Counted from the first letter of the stretch, positions 36,462 through 49,724 are shown. The stretch: 64,000 bases of DNA from Beutenbergia cavernae DSM 12333 (GCF_000023105.1 NC_012669.1:2791025-2855024), one strand, 5' to 3'. Translations and numbers: made by a program. Notes: a model not told the origin generated them from the letters alone.

Positions 36462-36518
36462 GCCTCCGAGCGTGCCGGCGGCCCCTTGCAGATCGCTTTC
36501 AGATCGCCGGGACCGGCG

Positions 36519-38105
36519 TCAGCGACGCAGGAACTTGTCGAGCCCTTCGGGCAGGTCGAGCTTCGGCGTCTCCTCGGCCGCGGGCAGGCCGAACGCCGAT
36601 CCCGCCGCCGGCTTCGCGGTCGCGCGCTCCGCCGCCGCACGCTCCTCGGCCGCCCGCTTGGCCGGGTTGCCGCTGCGCGACTTCTTCCCGCGCTTCGGCG
36701 GCGGGGCCATGCGCCCCTTCGACTTCTTGCCGCCGCCCGGCAGGCCGCCCATCCCGGGGAGGCCGCCCATCCCGGGCACCCCGCCCGGCATGCCACGCCC
36801 GCCGTTGCGCGCCATGGACCGCATCATCGTCTTCGCCTGGTCGAACCGGTCGAGCAGCTGGTTGATCTCGGTCACCGTCGTACCCGAGCCGCGGGCGATC
36901 CGCGACCGCCTCGAGCCGTTGAGGATCTTCGGGTTCTCGCGCTCGGCCGGCGTCATGGACCGCACGATCGCCTCGACGCGGTCCACCTCACGCTCGTCGA
37001 AGTTCTCGAGCTGCTCGCGGATCTGCCCCATCCCCGGCAGCATGCCGAGCATCTTCTTCATCGACCCCAGCTGCTTCATCTGCTGCATCTGGGTGAGGAA
37101 GTCGGCGAGCGTGAAGTCGCCGTCACCGGCGATCTTGTTCGCCATCTCCTCGGCCTGATCGGCGTCGAACGCCCGCTCGGCCTGCTCGATGAGCGTGAGG
37201 ACGTCGCCCATGTCGAGGATGCGCGACGCCATGCGGTCCGGGTGGAACCGCTCGAAGTCCGTCACCTTCTCGCCGGTCGAGGCGAAGAGCACCGGCGCAC
37301 CGGTGACCTGGGCGACGGACAGCGCGGCGCCACCACGCGCGTCGCCGTCGAGCTTCGAGAGCACGACGCCGGTGAAGCCGACACCCTCGGCGAACGCGTT
37401 CGCCGTCGTCACCGCGTCCTGACCGATCATCGCGTCGACCACGAACAGGATCTCGTCCGGGCTCACGGCGTCGCGGATGTCCGCGGCCTGCCGCATCATC
37501 TCGGCGTCGACGCCGAGGCGGCCGGCGGTGTCGACGACGACGACGTCGTAGTACCGGTCCTTCGCGTGCGCGACGCCGGTGCGCGCGACGGCGACCGGGT
37601 CGCCCGTGCCGTTGCCCGGCTCGGGCGCCCACACCGGCACCCCGGCGTTCTCGCCGACGATCTGCAGCTGCTGGACGGCGTTCGGCCGCTGCAGGTCCGC
37701 CGCCACGAGCAGCGGGGTGTGCCCCTCGCTGCGCAGCCAGTGGCCGAGCTTCCCCGCGAGCGTCGTCTTGCCCGCGCCCTGGAGGCCGGCGAGCAGGATG
37801 ACCGTCGGCGGGCGCTTCGCGAAGCGGAGCTCCCGCGCGGAGCCGCCGAGGATCTGGGTGAGCTCCTCGTTGACGATCTTGACGATCTGCTGCGACGGGT
37901 TGAGCGCGCGGGACACCTCGGCCGAGGACGCGCGCTCGCGCACCGTCGCCGTGAAGGACCGGACGACGGGCAGGGCCACGTCGGCGTCGAGCAGCGCCCG
38001 CCGGATCTCGGTGACGGTGGCCTCGATGTCGGCCTCGGAGAGCCGGCCCTTGCCGCGCAGGGACGAGAAGGCGGCGCTCAGGCGATCGGACAGGGTGGCG
38101 AACAC
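36519..38105 (-). CDS. ffh: signal recognition particle protein Ffh
   Basis: Ffh binds signal peptides of nascent membrane and secreted proteins and delivers them to FtsY. The 528-residue protein starts at GTG 38105 (VFATLSDRLSAAFSSLRGKG, N domain) and has the G domain (GLQGAGKTTLAGKLG, DTAGRLGVDAEMM, VVLSKLDGDARGGAALS) and the Met-rich M domain (MQQMKQLGSMKKMLGMLPGM). The C-terminus has an extra Lys/Pro/Gly-rich tail of about 80 residues. Confidence 0.97.
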   Translation of the reverse strand: MFATLSDRLSAAFSSLRGKGRLSEADIEATVTEIRRALLDADVALPVVRSFTATVRERASSAEVSRALNPSQQIVKIVNEELTQILGGSARELRFAKRPPTVILLAGLQGAGKTTLAGKLGHWLRSEGHTPLLVAADLQRPNAVQQLQIVGENAGVPVWAPEPGNGTGDPVAVARTGVAHAKDRYYDVVVVDTAGRLGVDAEMMRQAADIRDAVSPDEILFVVDAMIGQDAVTTANAFAEGVGFTGVVLSKLDGDARGGAALSVAQVTGAPVLFASTGEKVTDFERFHPDRMASRILDMGDVLTLIEQAERAFDADQAEEMANKIAGDGDFTLADFLTQMQQMKQLGSMKKMLGMLPGMGQIREQLENFDEREVDRVEAIVRSMTPAERENPKILNGSRRSRIARGSGTTVTEINQLLDRFDQAKTMMRSMARNGGRGMPGGVPGMGGLPGMGGLPGGGKKSKGRMAPPPKRGKKSRSGNPAKRAAEERAAAERATAKPAAGSAFGLPAAEETPKLDLPEGLDKFLRR

Positions 38106-38237
38106 GTGGTGACCTCGCGGCTCGAGTCGGGGAACTGCCCTCAGGGTAACGCGAGGGCGACGCCCACCCGCTGCGTCAGGGCGTCCACGAGCCGCTCCCG
38201 CCACGGCGTCCACGCCTTCTCCCCCGCGGCCCGCGCG

Positions 38238-39921
<1,684 letters not shown>

Positions 39922-39935
<14 letters not shown>

Positions 39936-39955
39936 GCGTGCGTGCGGGACCTCCG
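39922..39955 (-). promoter_or_regulatory. hairpin over the glnD translation start
   Basis: A perfect 15-bp inverted repeat (39922-39936 and 39941-39955, loop cgtg) lies in the glnB-glnD gap. The GGAGG and the GTG candidate at 39935 are inside it, so folding could hide the ribosome binding site of glnD. It may also act as an intra-operon terminator. The repeat is seen; the regulation is inferred. Confidence 0.6.
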
Positions 39956-40036
39956 GCGCCACCACTGACGCTGCCGCGCCGGCCACCGCCCTGTCCCCGT
40001 CCGTCCCCCGACGGCTGCCTGCGTCCGGCACGGTTC

Positions 40037-41676
<1,640 letters not shown>

Positions 41677-41737
41677 GCAGATCTTCTCCCATCACCGGGC
41701 CTGGTGGCCGGAACGGGGATCACAGTTCTGGAGCGGC

Positions 41738-41764
41738 GTTACCGGGCGAGCGTGCGTGTGTTAC
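41738..41764 (-). promoter_or_regulatory. candidate GlnR box upstream of amtB
   Basis: Two GTTAC sites (41738-41742 and 41760-41764; GTAAC on the minus strand) lie exactly 22 bp apart, the spacing of paired a-sites in actinobacterial GlnR operators (gTnAc-n6-GaAAc-n6). The intervening b-sites match poorly, so the call is tentative. Nitrogen control of amtB-glnB-glnD is expected in this group. Confidence 0.4.
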
Positions 41765-41841
41765 GACGACGTGACGGATCGCGCGGCGGCGTGAACATCC
41801 TGTTGCGCGGACAGGGTCGTACCAGGATGTGGACGATCCGC

Positions 41842-43026
41842 TCAGGCGAGCAGGGCGTCGACGAACGCGTCGGGCTCGAACGGCGCGAGGTCGTCGGGAC
41901 CCTCGCCGAGCCCGACGAACTTCACCGGCACCCCGAGCTCGCGCTGCACGGCGACGACGATGCCGCCCTTCGCGCTGCCGTCCAGCTTCGTCAGGACGAT
42001 GCCGGTCAGCGGGACGACCTCCGCGAACACCCGCGCCTGACGCAGCCCGTTCTGCCCGGTGGTCGCGTCGAGGACGAGCAGCGTCTCGGCGATCGGCGCG
42101 CGCCGCGACGCCACACGTGCGATCTTGCCGAGCTCGTCCATGAGCCCCGCCTTGTTCTGCAGCCGCCCGGCGGTGTCGACGATGACGACGTCGGCGCCCG
42201 CCTCGTCCGCGGCGCGCACCGCCTCGAACGCGACGCTCGCCGGGTCGGCGCCGTACCGGTCGGCCCGGATGACCGGCACCCCCACGCGGGACCCCCAGGT
42301 CGCGAGCTGGTCGGCCGCGGCCGCGCGGAACGTGTCGGCGGCGCCGAGCACGACGTCCCGGTCGGACGCCACGAGCAGGCGCGCCAGCTTCCCCACCGTC
42401 GTCGTCTTGCCGGTGCCGTTGACACCGACGACGAGAACCGTCGCCGGGTGCAGCTCGTCGTCCGCCCCGAGGCTCGGCGAGTCGGCCAGCGCCCGGTCCA
42501 TCGCCGGGTCCACCTGCGCGAGGAGGAGCTCGCGCAGCAGGGCGCGCACGGAGTCCGCATCGCGGGTGCCGAGGACGCGCACCCGGGTGCGGAGGGACTC
42601 CATGAGCTCGGTCGTCGGCCCGACCCCGAGGTCGGCCGCCAGCAGGGTGTCCTCGAGCTCCTCCCAGTCGCCCTCGCCGATGTGGTCCCGGGCGAGGACG
42701 CCGAGCAGCGCCTGCCCGAACGACCCCGACCGGGCGAGGCGGTCACGCAGGCGCACCAGACGAGAGGCGACCGGCTCCGGCCCCTCGACGGACGGCGCCG
42801 CCGTCTCCGGGAGCGGCACGTCGACCAGGCCGGGGCGCCCACCCTCGGGCGCGCCCTCCGGTTCCTCGCCGACGCCGGACTCCGGCGCCTGCGCCGTCGG
42901 CACGTGCGGCGGCGCTCCAGCCTGTCCGCGGCGGCGCCGGCGGGGCGCGAGCAGCACGACGCCCACGACGAGGAGGACGAGGACGACGCCGAGCACGGCG
43001 GGCAGGAACCAGGTCTGGTCGGTCAC
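41842..43026 (-). CDS. ftsY: signal recognition particle receptor FtsY
   Basis: FtsY docks SRP-ribosome complexes at the membrane. The 394-residue protein has an N-terminal membrane helix (FLPAVLGVVLVLLVVGVVLLAP), a low-complexity linker, then the NG domain: VGVNGTGKTTTVGKLARLLV, ADTFRAAAADQLATWG, DTAGRLQNKAGLMDELGK, TKLDGSAKGGIVVAVQRELGVPVKFVGLGEG. All signatures are intact. It is followed by smc in the minus direction. Confidence 0.96.
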   Translation of the reverse strand: MTDQTWFLPAVLGVVLVLLVVGVVLLAPRRRRRGQAGAPPHVPTAQAPESGVGEEPEGAPEGGRPGLVDVPLPETAAPSVEGPEPVASRLVRLRDRLARSGSFGQALLGVLARDHIGEGDWEELEDTLLAADLGVGPTTELMESLRTRVRVLGTRDADSVRALLRELLLAQVDPAMDRALADSPSLGADDELHPATVLVVGVNGTGKTTTVGKLARLLVASDRDVVLGAADTFRAAAADQLATWGSRVGVPVIRADRYGADPASVAFEAVRAADEAGADVVIVDTAGRLQNKAGLMDELGKIARVASRRAPIAETLLVLDATTGQNGLRQARVFAEVVPLTGIVLTKLDGSAKGGIVVAVQRELGVPVKFVGLGEGPDDLAPFEPDAFVDALLA

Positions 43027-43077
43027 GCCCGGCAGTCTCCCCCACCGGCGAGCGGCGCTGCCACTCGCACCGGGGTG

Positions 43078-43386
43078 CTAGCGCCCCTGGTCGGCGTCGC
43101 GCGCCCGGTGGGCCAGCACGTCGCGCAGGTCGGGGACCTCCGCGTAGGCGGGGCCGTCCACGGGCTCGCCGATGGCGAAGATCTCGCCGACGCCCGCTGC
43201 GGCGTCGTCGTCATCGCCGGCGGCCGGAGGAGGGCCTTCACCACGACCGCGCCACGCGTCGAACGCGTCCCGCAGCCAGGGACCGAAACCCTCGTCGGGG
43301 CGGTGCGCGACGAGCATGACCACGAGCACGACGACCGCGATCACGATGCTCGACACCATGGCCACCCCGGCCCCCGACATGCTCAT
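43078..43386 (-). CDS. hypothetical membrane protein between smc and ftsY
   Basis: A 102-residue protein with one N-terminal membrane helix (MVSSIVIAVVVLVVMLVAH) and a polar, Asp/Ala-rich tail. Small membrane proteins occur here in related actinobacteria. The family is not recognised. It may be transcribed with smc-ftsY. Confidence 0.7.
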   Translation of the reverse strand: MSMSGAGVAMVSSIVIAVVVLVVMLVAHRPDEGFGPWLRDAFDAWRGRGEGPPPAAGDDDDAAAGVGEIFAIGEPVDGPAYAEVPDLRDVLAHRARDADQGR

Positions 43387-43489
43387 ACCATCAGTATCAC
43401 CGCGAGGAGCGCGGCATCGCCGGACGGGGCCCGTGCCGCGGCGTGAACATTCCGTGAAGACCCCGTGATCCTGCTCACGCCCGCGCGGC

Positions 43490-46400
43490 TCACCTCCCGC
43501 CGACGGCGGCGGGCTCGTCCTCCTTGAGGCGCTGGCTGATCACCGTCGTCACGCCGTCGCCGCGCATCGTGACCCCGTAGAGCGCGTCGGCGATCTCCAT
43601 CGTCCGCTTCTGGTGGGTCACGACGATCAGCTGCGAGCTGGCGCGCAGCTCCGTGAAGATCTCGAGGAGGCGGCCGAGGTTGACGTCGTCGAGCGCCGCC
43701 TCGACCTCGTCCATCACGTAGAACGGGCTGGGTCTGGCCTTGAAGATCGCCACGAGGATGGCGACGGCGGTGAGCGACCGCTCGCCACCGGAGAGCAGCG
43801 ACAGGCGCTTGACCTTCTTCCCCGGCGGACGCGCCTCCACCTCGATGCCGGTCGTCAGCATGTCGTCCGGATCCGTCAGCAGGAGGCGGCCCTCACCGCC
43901 CGGGAACAGTCGGGAGAACACGCCCTCGAACTCGCGCGCCGTGTCGGCGAACGCGTCGGTGAAGACCGCCTCGACCCGCTCGTCGATCTCGCGGACAATC
44001 TCGAGCAGGTCGGCGCGGGAGGACTTGAGGTCCGCCAGCTGGCGCGTGAGGAACGCGTGCCGCTCCTCGAGCGCGGCGTGCTCCTCGAGCGCCAGCGGGT
44101 TGACGCGCCCCAGCAGGGCGAGCGCGCGCTCCGCCGCACGCAGCCGCTTCTCCTGCTCCGTCCGCACGTACGGCCGGGTGACGGGCTCGGTCTCGTCGTC
44201 CGGCGCCGCGCCCGGTGCGGCGGCCTCCGGCACGGAGCGGTCCGGTCCGTACTCCTCGACGAGCACCGCCGGGTCGATCCCGAGCTCCTCCACGCTGCGG
44301 GTCTCGAGCTGCGTGATGCGCAGCCGCTGCTCCGCGCGGGCGACCTCGTCGCGGTGCACGACGTCGGTCAGCTCCGCGTGCCGCCGGGCGAGCTCGTCGA
44401 GCTCCGCCCGCACCTGGGTGAGCTCGACGTCCCGCTCGGCGCGTGCGGCCTCGGCCACCTCGCGCTCGGAGGTCGCCCTGGCGAGCGACCGGTCGAGCTC
44501 GGACAGCGCGGCGGCCGCGACCTCGCGGACCTCCTGCGCGACCAGCGCCTGCCGCCGGCGCACCCGCATCTTCTCCGCGGCGCGCTCGCGCGCGGCGCGC
44601 TCGACGCGGGCAGCCCGCTCGAGCGACGCCGCCCGCCCGCCGATCGCGCGCATCCGCTCCTCAGCCGTCCGCAGCACGAGGCGGGCGTCCGTCTCGGCGG
44701 CTCGTGCCGTGCGGGAGGCCTCCGCCGCGGCGTCCCGCTCCGTGGCCGCCGCCTCGACGTCGCCGTCGGCCGCCTCGGGCTCCCGCTGCGCGACCTCGAG
44801 CCGTTCGGCGAGCTCGGACAGCTCACCCTCCCGCTCCGCCAGAGCAGCCTGGGCCGCGCCGATGGCCGCCGTCGACCGTTCCGCCTCGGCGCTCGCGGCC
44901 CGCACGGCCGCGCCGAGCCGGCCGAGCCGTTCGGCGACGGCGGCGAACCGTGCGTCCGACGCGTGGAGCGCCTCGAGGGTGCCCTCGTGCGCCCGCCGGG
45001 CACCCTCCTCCGCCGTGCGCGCCGCGGACAGCTCGAACCGGGAGCGTTCCGCGCGCGCCGTCGCGTCGGCGAGCTCGCGAACCGCCTCGTCGCGAGCGGC
45101 ATGGAGCTCGAGCGCGCTCGGCCCCGACGCGCTGCCGCCGCCCGCGCGTGCTCGGCCGAGCACGTCGCCGGCCGACGTGACGGCGACGACGTCGGCGTCC
45201 GCGACGACAGCCCTGGCCTGTGCCAGGTCGTCCACGACGACGACGCCGTCGAGCAGCCGCTGCACGGTGCCGTCCAGGGGCGCCTCGGTGCGCACGACGT
45301 CGCGCGCCCACCGCGTCCCGGCCGGGGCGGGTCCGGCGGGCGCGGGGTCCGCGCCGGCGACGACGAGGTGCGCCCAGCCGGCTTCCCCGTCGCGCACGTG
45401 GCGCACGGCGTCGACGGCACCCTCGATCGAGGCGACGGCAGCGGCGTCGACGAGCGGGCCGAGTGCCGCCGCGATGGCGTTCTCGTAGCCCGGGGTGACC
45501 GTGAGGAAGTCCGCGAGCGCGCCGAGGACGTCGGCCGGGCGTTCGGAGTCGGCGAGCAGGGCGCCCGTGCCGTCCTTGCGCGTGAGGGACAGCTCGAGCG
45601 CGTCCCGCCGTGCCGTCCAGCGCGCGATGTCGCCCTCGGCCTCGCGGCCCGACTCCACCAGGCGGGCCACCTCCGCGCCGGCCGTCTCGAGGGCTCCGCT
45701 CGCCTCCTCGTGCGCCGCGTCGAGGTCCTCCTCGCCCTCCTCGACCCCGGCGGCCTGCCGTTCGAGCTCGTCGAACTCGGTCCGCGCCTCGCGCTCGCGG
45801 CCCTGGGCGTCGGCGAGCGCCGAGTGCAGACGCTCGAGCTCCGCCGCCTGGGCCTCCGCCCGGCTGCGCAGCGCTCCGACCTTCCCGGCGAGGCGGGCGA
45901 GACCCTCGCGCCGGTCGGCGACGCCGCGGTGCCGGGCCGCGAGCTCGTGCTCCGTGCGCGCGGCCTCCGCCTCGGCGAGCTGGCGCGTCTCGACCCGAGC
46001 TGCGAGGCCCTCCTTCGCCGCGTCGACCTCGCGCGCGAGGTCGCGCTCCGCGTCGCGGGCGCGCTCGGCCTGGGCCTCGAGGTCGTCCGGGTCGGCGCCC
46101 TCGGGCTCGGCCTCGGGGGTCCCGAGCAGGCGGCACCGCTCGGCGGCGAGGGTGGCGGTGCCCCGCATGCGTTCGCGCAGCCCGGACAGCCGGTACCAGA
46201 CCTCCGTCGCCTCGCTCAGGGCGGGTGCGGCAGCCGCGGCCCGCGACTCGTGCGTGGCGAGCCGGCCGCGCGCGTCGGCCTGCGCCGCCTCGACCTCGTC
46301 GCGTGCCGTGCGCAGCGCCGTCTCGTCGGCGATCTCCTGCTCGAGCGTCGCGGTGAGCTGCACGAGGTCGTCCGCCAGCAGGCGCGCACGGGAGTCCCGC

Positions 46401-47065
46401 AGGTCCGCCTGGACCACGCGGGCGCGCCGGGCGACGTCGGCCTGCTTCGCGAGCGGGCCGAGCTGCCGCCGGATCTCGGCCGTCAGGTCGGTGAGCCGGG
46501 CGAGGTTCGCCGCCATCGCCTCGAGCTTGCGCAGCGCCTTGTCCTTGCGCTTGCGGTGCTTGAGGATCCCCGCGGCCTCCTCGATGAAGCCGCGGCGTTC
46601 CTCTGGCGTGGCGCGCAGGACGGCGTCGAGCTGGCCCTGCCCGACGATCACGTGCATCTCGCGGCCGAGGCCGGAGTCCGAGAGCAGGTCCTGGATGTCG
46701 AGCAGGCGGCACGCCGTGCCGTTGATGGCGTACTCGGAGCCGCCACCGGAGAAGAGCGTCCGGGAGATCGTGACCTCGGCGTAGTCGATCGGGAGCGCGC
46801 CGTCGGCGTTGTCGATCGTCAGCGAGACCTCGGCGCGGCCGAGCGGCGGCCGGGACGCGGTGCCCGCGAAGATGACGTCGGACATCGCGCCGCCGCGCAG
46901 CGTCTTGGCGCCCTGCTCCCCCATCACCCACGCCAGGGCGTCGACCACGTTCGACTTGCCGGAGCCGTTCGGGCCGACCACGCACGTGATGCCCGGCTCC
47001 AGGTGGAGCGTGGTCGCCGACGCGAAGGACTTGAATCCTCGCAGCGTCAACGTCCTCAGGTGCAC
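43490..47065 (-). CDS. smc: chromosome segregation protein SMC
   Basis: SMC dimerises and, with ScpA and ScpB, compacts and separates chromosomes. The 1191-residue protein has the N-terminal ATPase half (ITCVVGPNGSGKSNVVDALAWVMGEQG), long coiled coils, a hinge near the middle (TPGYENAIAAALGPLVDA), and the C-terminal half with the signature LSGGERSLTAVAILVAIF and Walker B FYVMDEVEAALDD. Length is normal. It is the usual neighbour of ftsY. Confidence 0.97.
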   Translation of the reverse strand: MHLRTLTLRGFKSFASATTLHLEPGITCVVGPNGSGKSNVVDALAWVMGEQGAKTLRGGAMSDVIFAGTASRPPLGRAEVSLTIDNADGALPIDYAEVTISRTLFSGGGSEYAINGTACRLLDIQDLLSDSGLGREMHVIVGQGQLDAVLRATPEERRGFIEEAAGILKHRKRKDKALRKLEAMAANLARLTDLTAEIRRQLGPLAKQADVARRARVVQADLRDSRARLLADDLVQLTATLEQEIADETALRTARDEVEAAQADARGRLATHESRAAAAAPALSEATEVWYRLSGLRERMRGTATLAAERCRLLGTPEAEPEGADPDDLEAQAERARDAERDLAREVDAAKEGLAARVETRQLAEAEAARTEHELAARHRGVADRREGLARLAGKVGALRSRAEAQAAELERLHSALADAQGREREARTEFDELERQAAGVEEGEEDLDAAHEEASGALETAGAEVARLVESGREAEGDIARWTARRDALELSLTRKDGTGALLADSERPADVLGALADFLTVTPGYENAIAAALGPLVDAAAVASIEGAVDAVRHVRDGEAGWAHLVVAGADPAPAGPAPAGTRWARDVVRTEAPLDGTVQRLLDGVVVVDDLAQARAVVADADVVAVTSAGDVLGRARAGGGSASGPSALELHAARDEAVRELADATARAERSRFELSAARTAEEGARRAHEGTLEALHASDARFAAVAERLGRLGAAVRAASAEAERSTAAIGAAQAALAEREGELSELAERLEVAQREPEAADGDVEAAATERDAAAEASRTARAAETDARLVLRTAEERMRAIGGRAASLERAARVERAARERAAEKMRVRRRQALVAQEVREVAAAALSELDRSLARATSEREVAEAARAERDVELTQVRAELDELARRHAELTDVVHRDEVARAEQRLRITQLETRSVEELGIDPAVLVEEYGPDRSVPEAAAPGAAPDDETEPVTRPYVRTEQEKRLRAAERALALLGRVNPLALEEHAALEERHAFLTRQLADLKSSRADLLEIVREIDERVEAVFTDAFADTAREFEGVFSRLFPGGEGRLLLTDPDDMLTTGIEVEARPPGKKVKRLSLLSGGERSLTAVAILVAIFKARPSPFYVMDEVEAALDDVNLGRLLEIFTELRASSQLIVVTHQKRTMEIADALYGVTMRGDGVTTVISQRLKEDEPAAVGGR

Positions 47066-47208
47066 ATCGGCAGCCTAGGGGCAGGTGCGGCCCGGGGCCC
47101 GGAAGCGGGCCCCGCACAGCCCGGATCGCCGTCATCCGGGGGCCATGCGCCGTTCACCGGGCGCTCGGAGAGCAGCCCCCACGGAGGCGGGCCCATGCAC
47201 TAGTCTCC

Positions 47209-47224
47209 CTTTGTCGTAACAAAG
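47209..47224. promoter_or_regulatory. palindromic operator before the ABC operon
   Basis: A perfect 6-4-6 inverted repeat, CTTTGTcgtaACAAAG, sits 17 bp before the ATG of the lipoprotein gene, next to the ribosome binding site gaggagg. Palindromes of this kind are typical of repressors of sugar or metabolite uptake operons (LacI or ROK type, by analogy). No regulator gene is adjacent. Confidence 0.55.
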
Positions 47225-47241
47225 TCGTTCGAGGAGGAGCC

Positions 47242-48663
47242 ATGATCGGAGCACGACGACGGGTCGCCGTCGCGTTCGCGTCGCTCGCCGCGGTGAGTCT
47301 CGCCGCCGCCTGCAGCGGTGGTGGCGGGGGTGGCGGCGAGGAGACGTCAGGGGAGGGCTCCGACGGGCCGGTCACCCTCACGATCACCGCGAACGCCATC
47401 TCCGGCGGGAAGAACGCCGCCGAGGCGGACTGGATCCGCGACTGGGTGATCCCCGAGTTCGAGGCGGCGATGGAGGCCGAGGGCCGGGACGTCACCGTCG
47501 AGTTCCTCGAGGAGGGCGTCGACGACGAGGACTACAAGACCAAGATCGCCCTCGACCTGCAGTCCGGCGAAGGCGCCGACATCATCGGGATCGACGGGAT
47601 CTGGGTCGGCGAGTTCGCGGAGGCCGGCTACATCCAGCCCCTGTCCGACGTCGGCGGCTCGGCCGTCGACGAGTGGGAGGGCTGGGACCAGATGTCCGAG
47701 TCCGTCCAGAACGCGATGTCGTTCGAGGGCGACCGGTACGGCGTCCCGCAGGGCGCGGACGGCCGCGTCCTCTACTACAACAAGGACCTCTTCGCCGAGG
47801 CGGGGCTGCCCGAGGACTGGAGCCCGACGAGCTGGGACGAGGTTCTCGACGCCGCCCGGTCCCTCGCGGAGATCGACGGCGTGGTCCCGATCCAGCTCAA
47901 CGCCGGGACGGCGATGGGTGAGGCGACCACGATGCAGGGCCTGCTGCCGCTGCTCGCCGGCACCGGGACCGAGGTGTACTCGGACGGCATGTGGAACGGC
48001 GACACGCAGGGCCTGCGCGACGTGCTCACCGCCTACCGCACGATCTACGTCGACGAAGGTCTCGGCGACCCGATCCTGCAGCAGGAGGCGGCCGGCCGGG
48101 ACAACTCGTTCGCCCAGTTCGCGGCCGGCGAGATCGGCATCCTGCTCGAGGGCGACTACTTCTGGCGGTCGGTGATCAACCCCGAGGAGGGTGTCGGCAC
48201 CGCACCGATGGAGAACCGCGACGACGTCGTCGGCTACACGCTCATCCCCGCACAGGAGCCCGGCGCGGGCGTGGAGGGCCGCGACTTCGTCTCGATGGGC
48301 GGCGGGACGGGCCGTGTGCTCAACCCCAACTCCGAGAACGCGGAGCTGTCGTGGGAGCTGCTCGCCTTCATGAACTCGGCCGAGGCGTTCCAGGCGCGGG
48401 TCGAGGGCACCGTCTCGATCACGCCGCGGGACGACGTCAACGCCGAGGTCCTGGCCAGCGACCCGATGCTGACGTTCGTCAGCGAGAACGTCCTGCCGAT
48501 CAACAGCTACCGACCGGGCCTCGCGGCGTACCCGCAGGTCTCGGTCGCGCTCCAGGAGGCGACGGCGGCCGTCGTCTCGGGCACGTCGCCGGAGGACGCG
48601 GCGGCGGCGTACGAGGAGGCACTGATCGGGATCGTGGGCGAGGAGAACGTGGCGAGTGAGTAG
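47242..48663 (+). CDS. ABC transporter substrate-binding lipoprotein
   Basis: The 473-residue protein has a lipoprotein signal ending in LAAVSLAAACSGGG (lipobox AAC). The mature part resembles the MalE/UgpB cluster: VTLTITANAISGGKNAAEADWIRDWVIPEF, ALDLQSGEGADIIGIDGIWVGEFAEAGYI and GRVLYYNKDLFAEAGL. It would bind a solute at the cell surface. The ribosome binding site is strong. The solute is unknown; the PHP hydrolase in the same operon hints at phosphorylated or ester compounds. Confidence 0.9.
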   Translation: MIGARRRVAVAFASLAAVSLAAACSGGGGGGGEETSGEGSDGPVTLTITANAISGGKNAAEADWIRDWVIPEFEAAMEAEGRDVTVEFLEEGVDDEDYKTKIALDLQSGEGADIIGIDGIWVGEFAEAGYIQPLSDVGGSAVDEWEGWDQMSESVQNAMSFEGDRYGVPQGADGRVLYYNKDLFAEAGLPEDWSPTSWDEVLDAARSLAEIDGVVPIQLNAGTAMGEATTMQGLLPLLAGTGTEVYSDGMWNGDTQGLRDVLTAYRTIYVDEGLGDPILQQEAAGRDNSFAQFAAGEIGILLEGDYFWRSVINPEEGVGTAPMENRDDVVGYTLIPAQEPGAGVEGRDFVSMGGGTGRVLNPNSENAELSWELLAFMNSAEAFQARVEGTVSITPRDDVNAEVLASDPMLTFVSENVLPINSYRPGLAAYPQVSVALQEATAAVVSGTSPEDAAAAYEEALIGIVGEENVASE

Positions 48664-48716
48664 CGAGCTCCCCACGGAAACCTCCGCACGCCACCGCCGG
48701 AGAAGGAACGCGGCGA

Positions 48717-49724
48717 GTGAGTAGCGCTGCTGCGCCCGCGACGGGGAGCACACCACCCCGTCGCGGGCAACGCCGTCGGCGCAGCGCCGAGGACGTCGCG
48801 GGGCTGGGCAGGACGGGCGCCGGTGTGTTCGTCGCCCCGGCGCTCGCGCTCATCGGGCTGTTCCTCGTCTTCCCGGCGATCTGGACGATCTACCTGGGGA
48901 TGACCGACTACCGGCTCACGGGGTTCGCCGCCGTCGACCCGGAGTTCGTGGGGCTCGACAACTACGCACGCATCCTCGGGGACCCGACGTTCTGGCGCTC
49001 GCTGCGCCTCACGCTCGTGTTCGTCCTGGTCTCCGGGATCATCGGGCAGTCGCTCCTCGGGTTCGCCGTCGCGTGGGCGTTGCGCCGGATCACGGGGTGG
49101 GCGAAGACGCTCATCGAGACGCTCGTCCTGGCGGCGTGGGTCGTGCCGGCGTCCGTCGCGTCGTTCCTGTGGATCGCTCTGCTGGACCGGCGGGAGGGCA
49201 CGCTCAACGAGATCCTCGGCACCACGGGCATGGCGTGGCTGATCGAGTACCCGATGGCCAGCATCATCGTGTTCAACATCTGGGTCGGGACGGCGTTCTC
49301 GATGCTGCTGTTCTCCTCCGCGCTCGCCGCCGTACCGCCGTCGCAGCTGGAGAGCGCACGGATGGCGGGTGCCACGGGCTGGCAGCAGCTGCGCGACGTC
49401 GTCATCCCCAACATCCGCGGCCACATCCTCACGAACACACTGCTCATCACGCTGTGGACGTTCAACACGTTCACGCCGTACCTCGTGACGGCGGGCGGAC
49501 CGAACGGCGAGTCGGAGATCATCGCGGTGTACATCTACAACACGGCGATCCCCGGCGGTCAGCTCGGCGTCGGGGCGGCGATCTCGCTCATCATGCTGCT
49601 CATCAACCTCGTGGTCGCGCTGGGCTACCTGCGCGTCGGCCGGGCCCGCGGCGCGCGGCCCGCCGAGGCGAGCGCCGCCGAGGCGAGCGCCGCCGAGGCC
49701 GGTCCGACGGAGAAGGCACCATGA
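48717..49724 (+). CDS. ABC transporter permease (MalF/UgpA-like)
   Basis: A 335-residue membrane protein with a polar N-terminus, six or so membrane segments and the EAA loop (QLESARMAGATGWQQLRDVVIPNIR). It starts with GTG at 48717, in a 15-bp sequence that also ends the previous gene. It overlaps the next permease start by 4 nt. It ends in a short repeat EASAAEASAAEA. Confidence 0.9.
   Translation: MSSAAAPATGSTPPRRGQRRRRSAEDVAGLGRTGAGVFVAPALALIGLFLVFPAIWTIYLGMTDYRLTGFAAVDPEFVGLDNYARILGDPTFWRSLRLTLVFVLVSGIIGQSLLGFAVAWALRRITGWAKTLIETLVLAAWVVPASVASFLWIALLDRREGTLNEILGTTGMAWLIEYPMASIIVFNIWVGTAFSMLLFSSALAAVPPSQLESARMAGATGWQQLRDVVIPNIRGHILTNTLLITLWTFNTFTPYLVTAGGPNGESEIIAVYIYNTAIPGGQLGVGAAISLIMLLINLVVALGYLRVGRARGARPAEASAAEASAAEAGPTEKAP

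Noticed and set aside
43613-47203. A 1196-codon plus-strand frame opposite smc
   Set aside because: Third-position GC bias keeps it open; SMC on the minus strand explains it completely.
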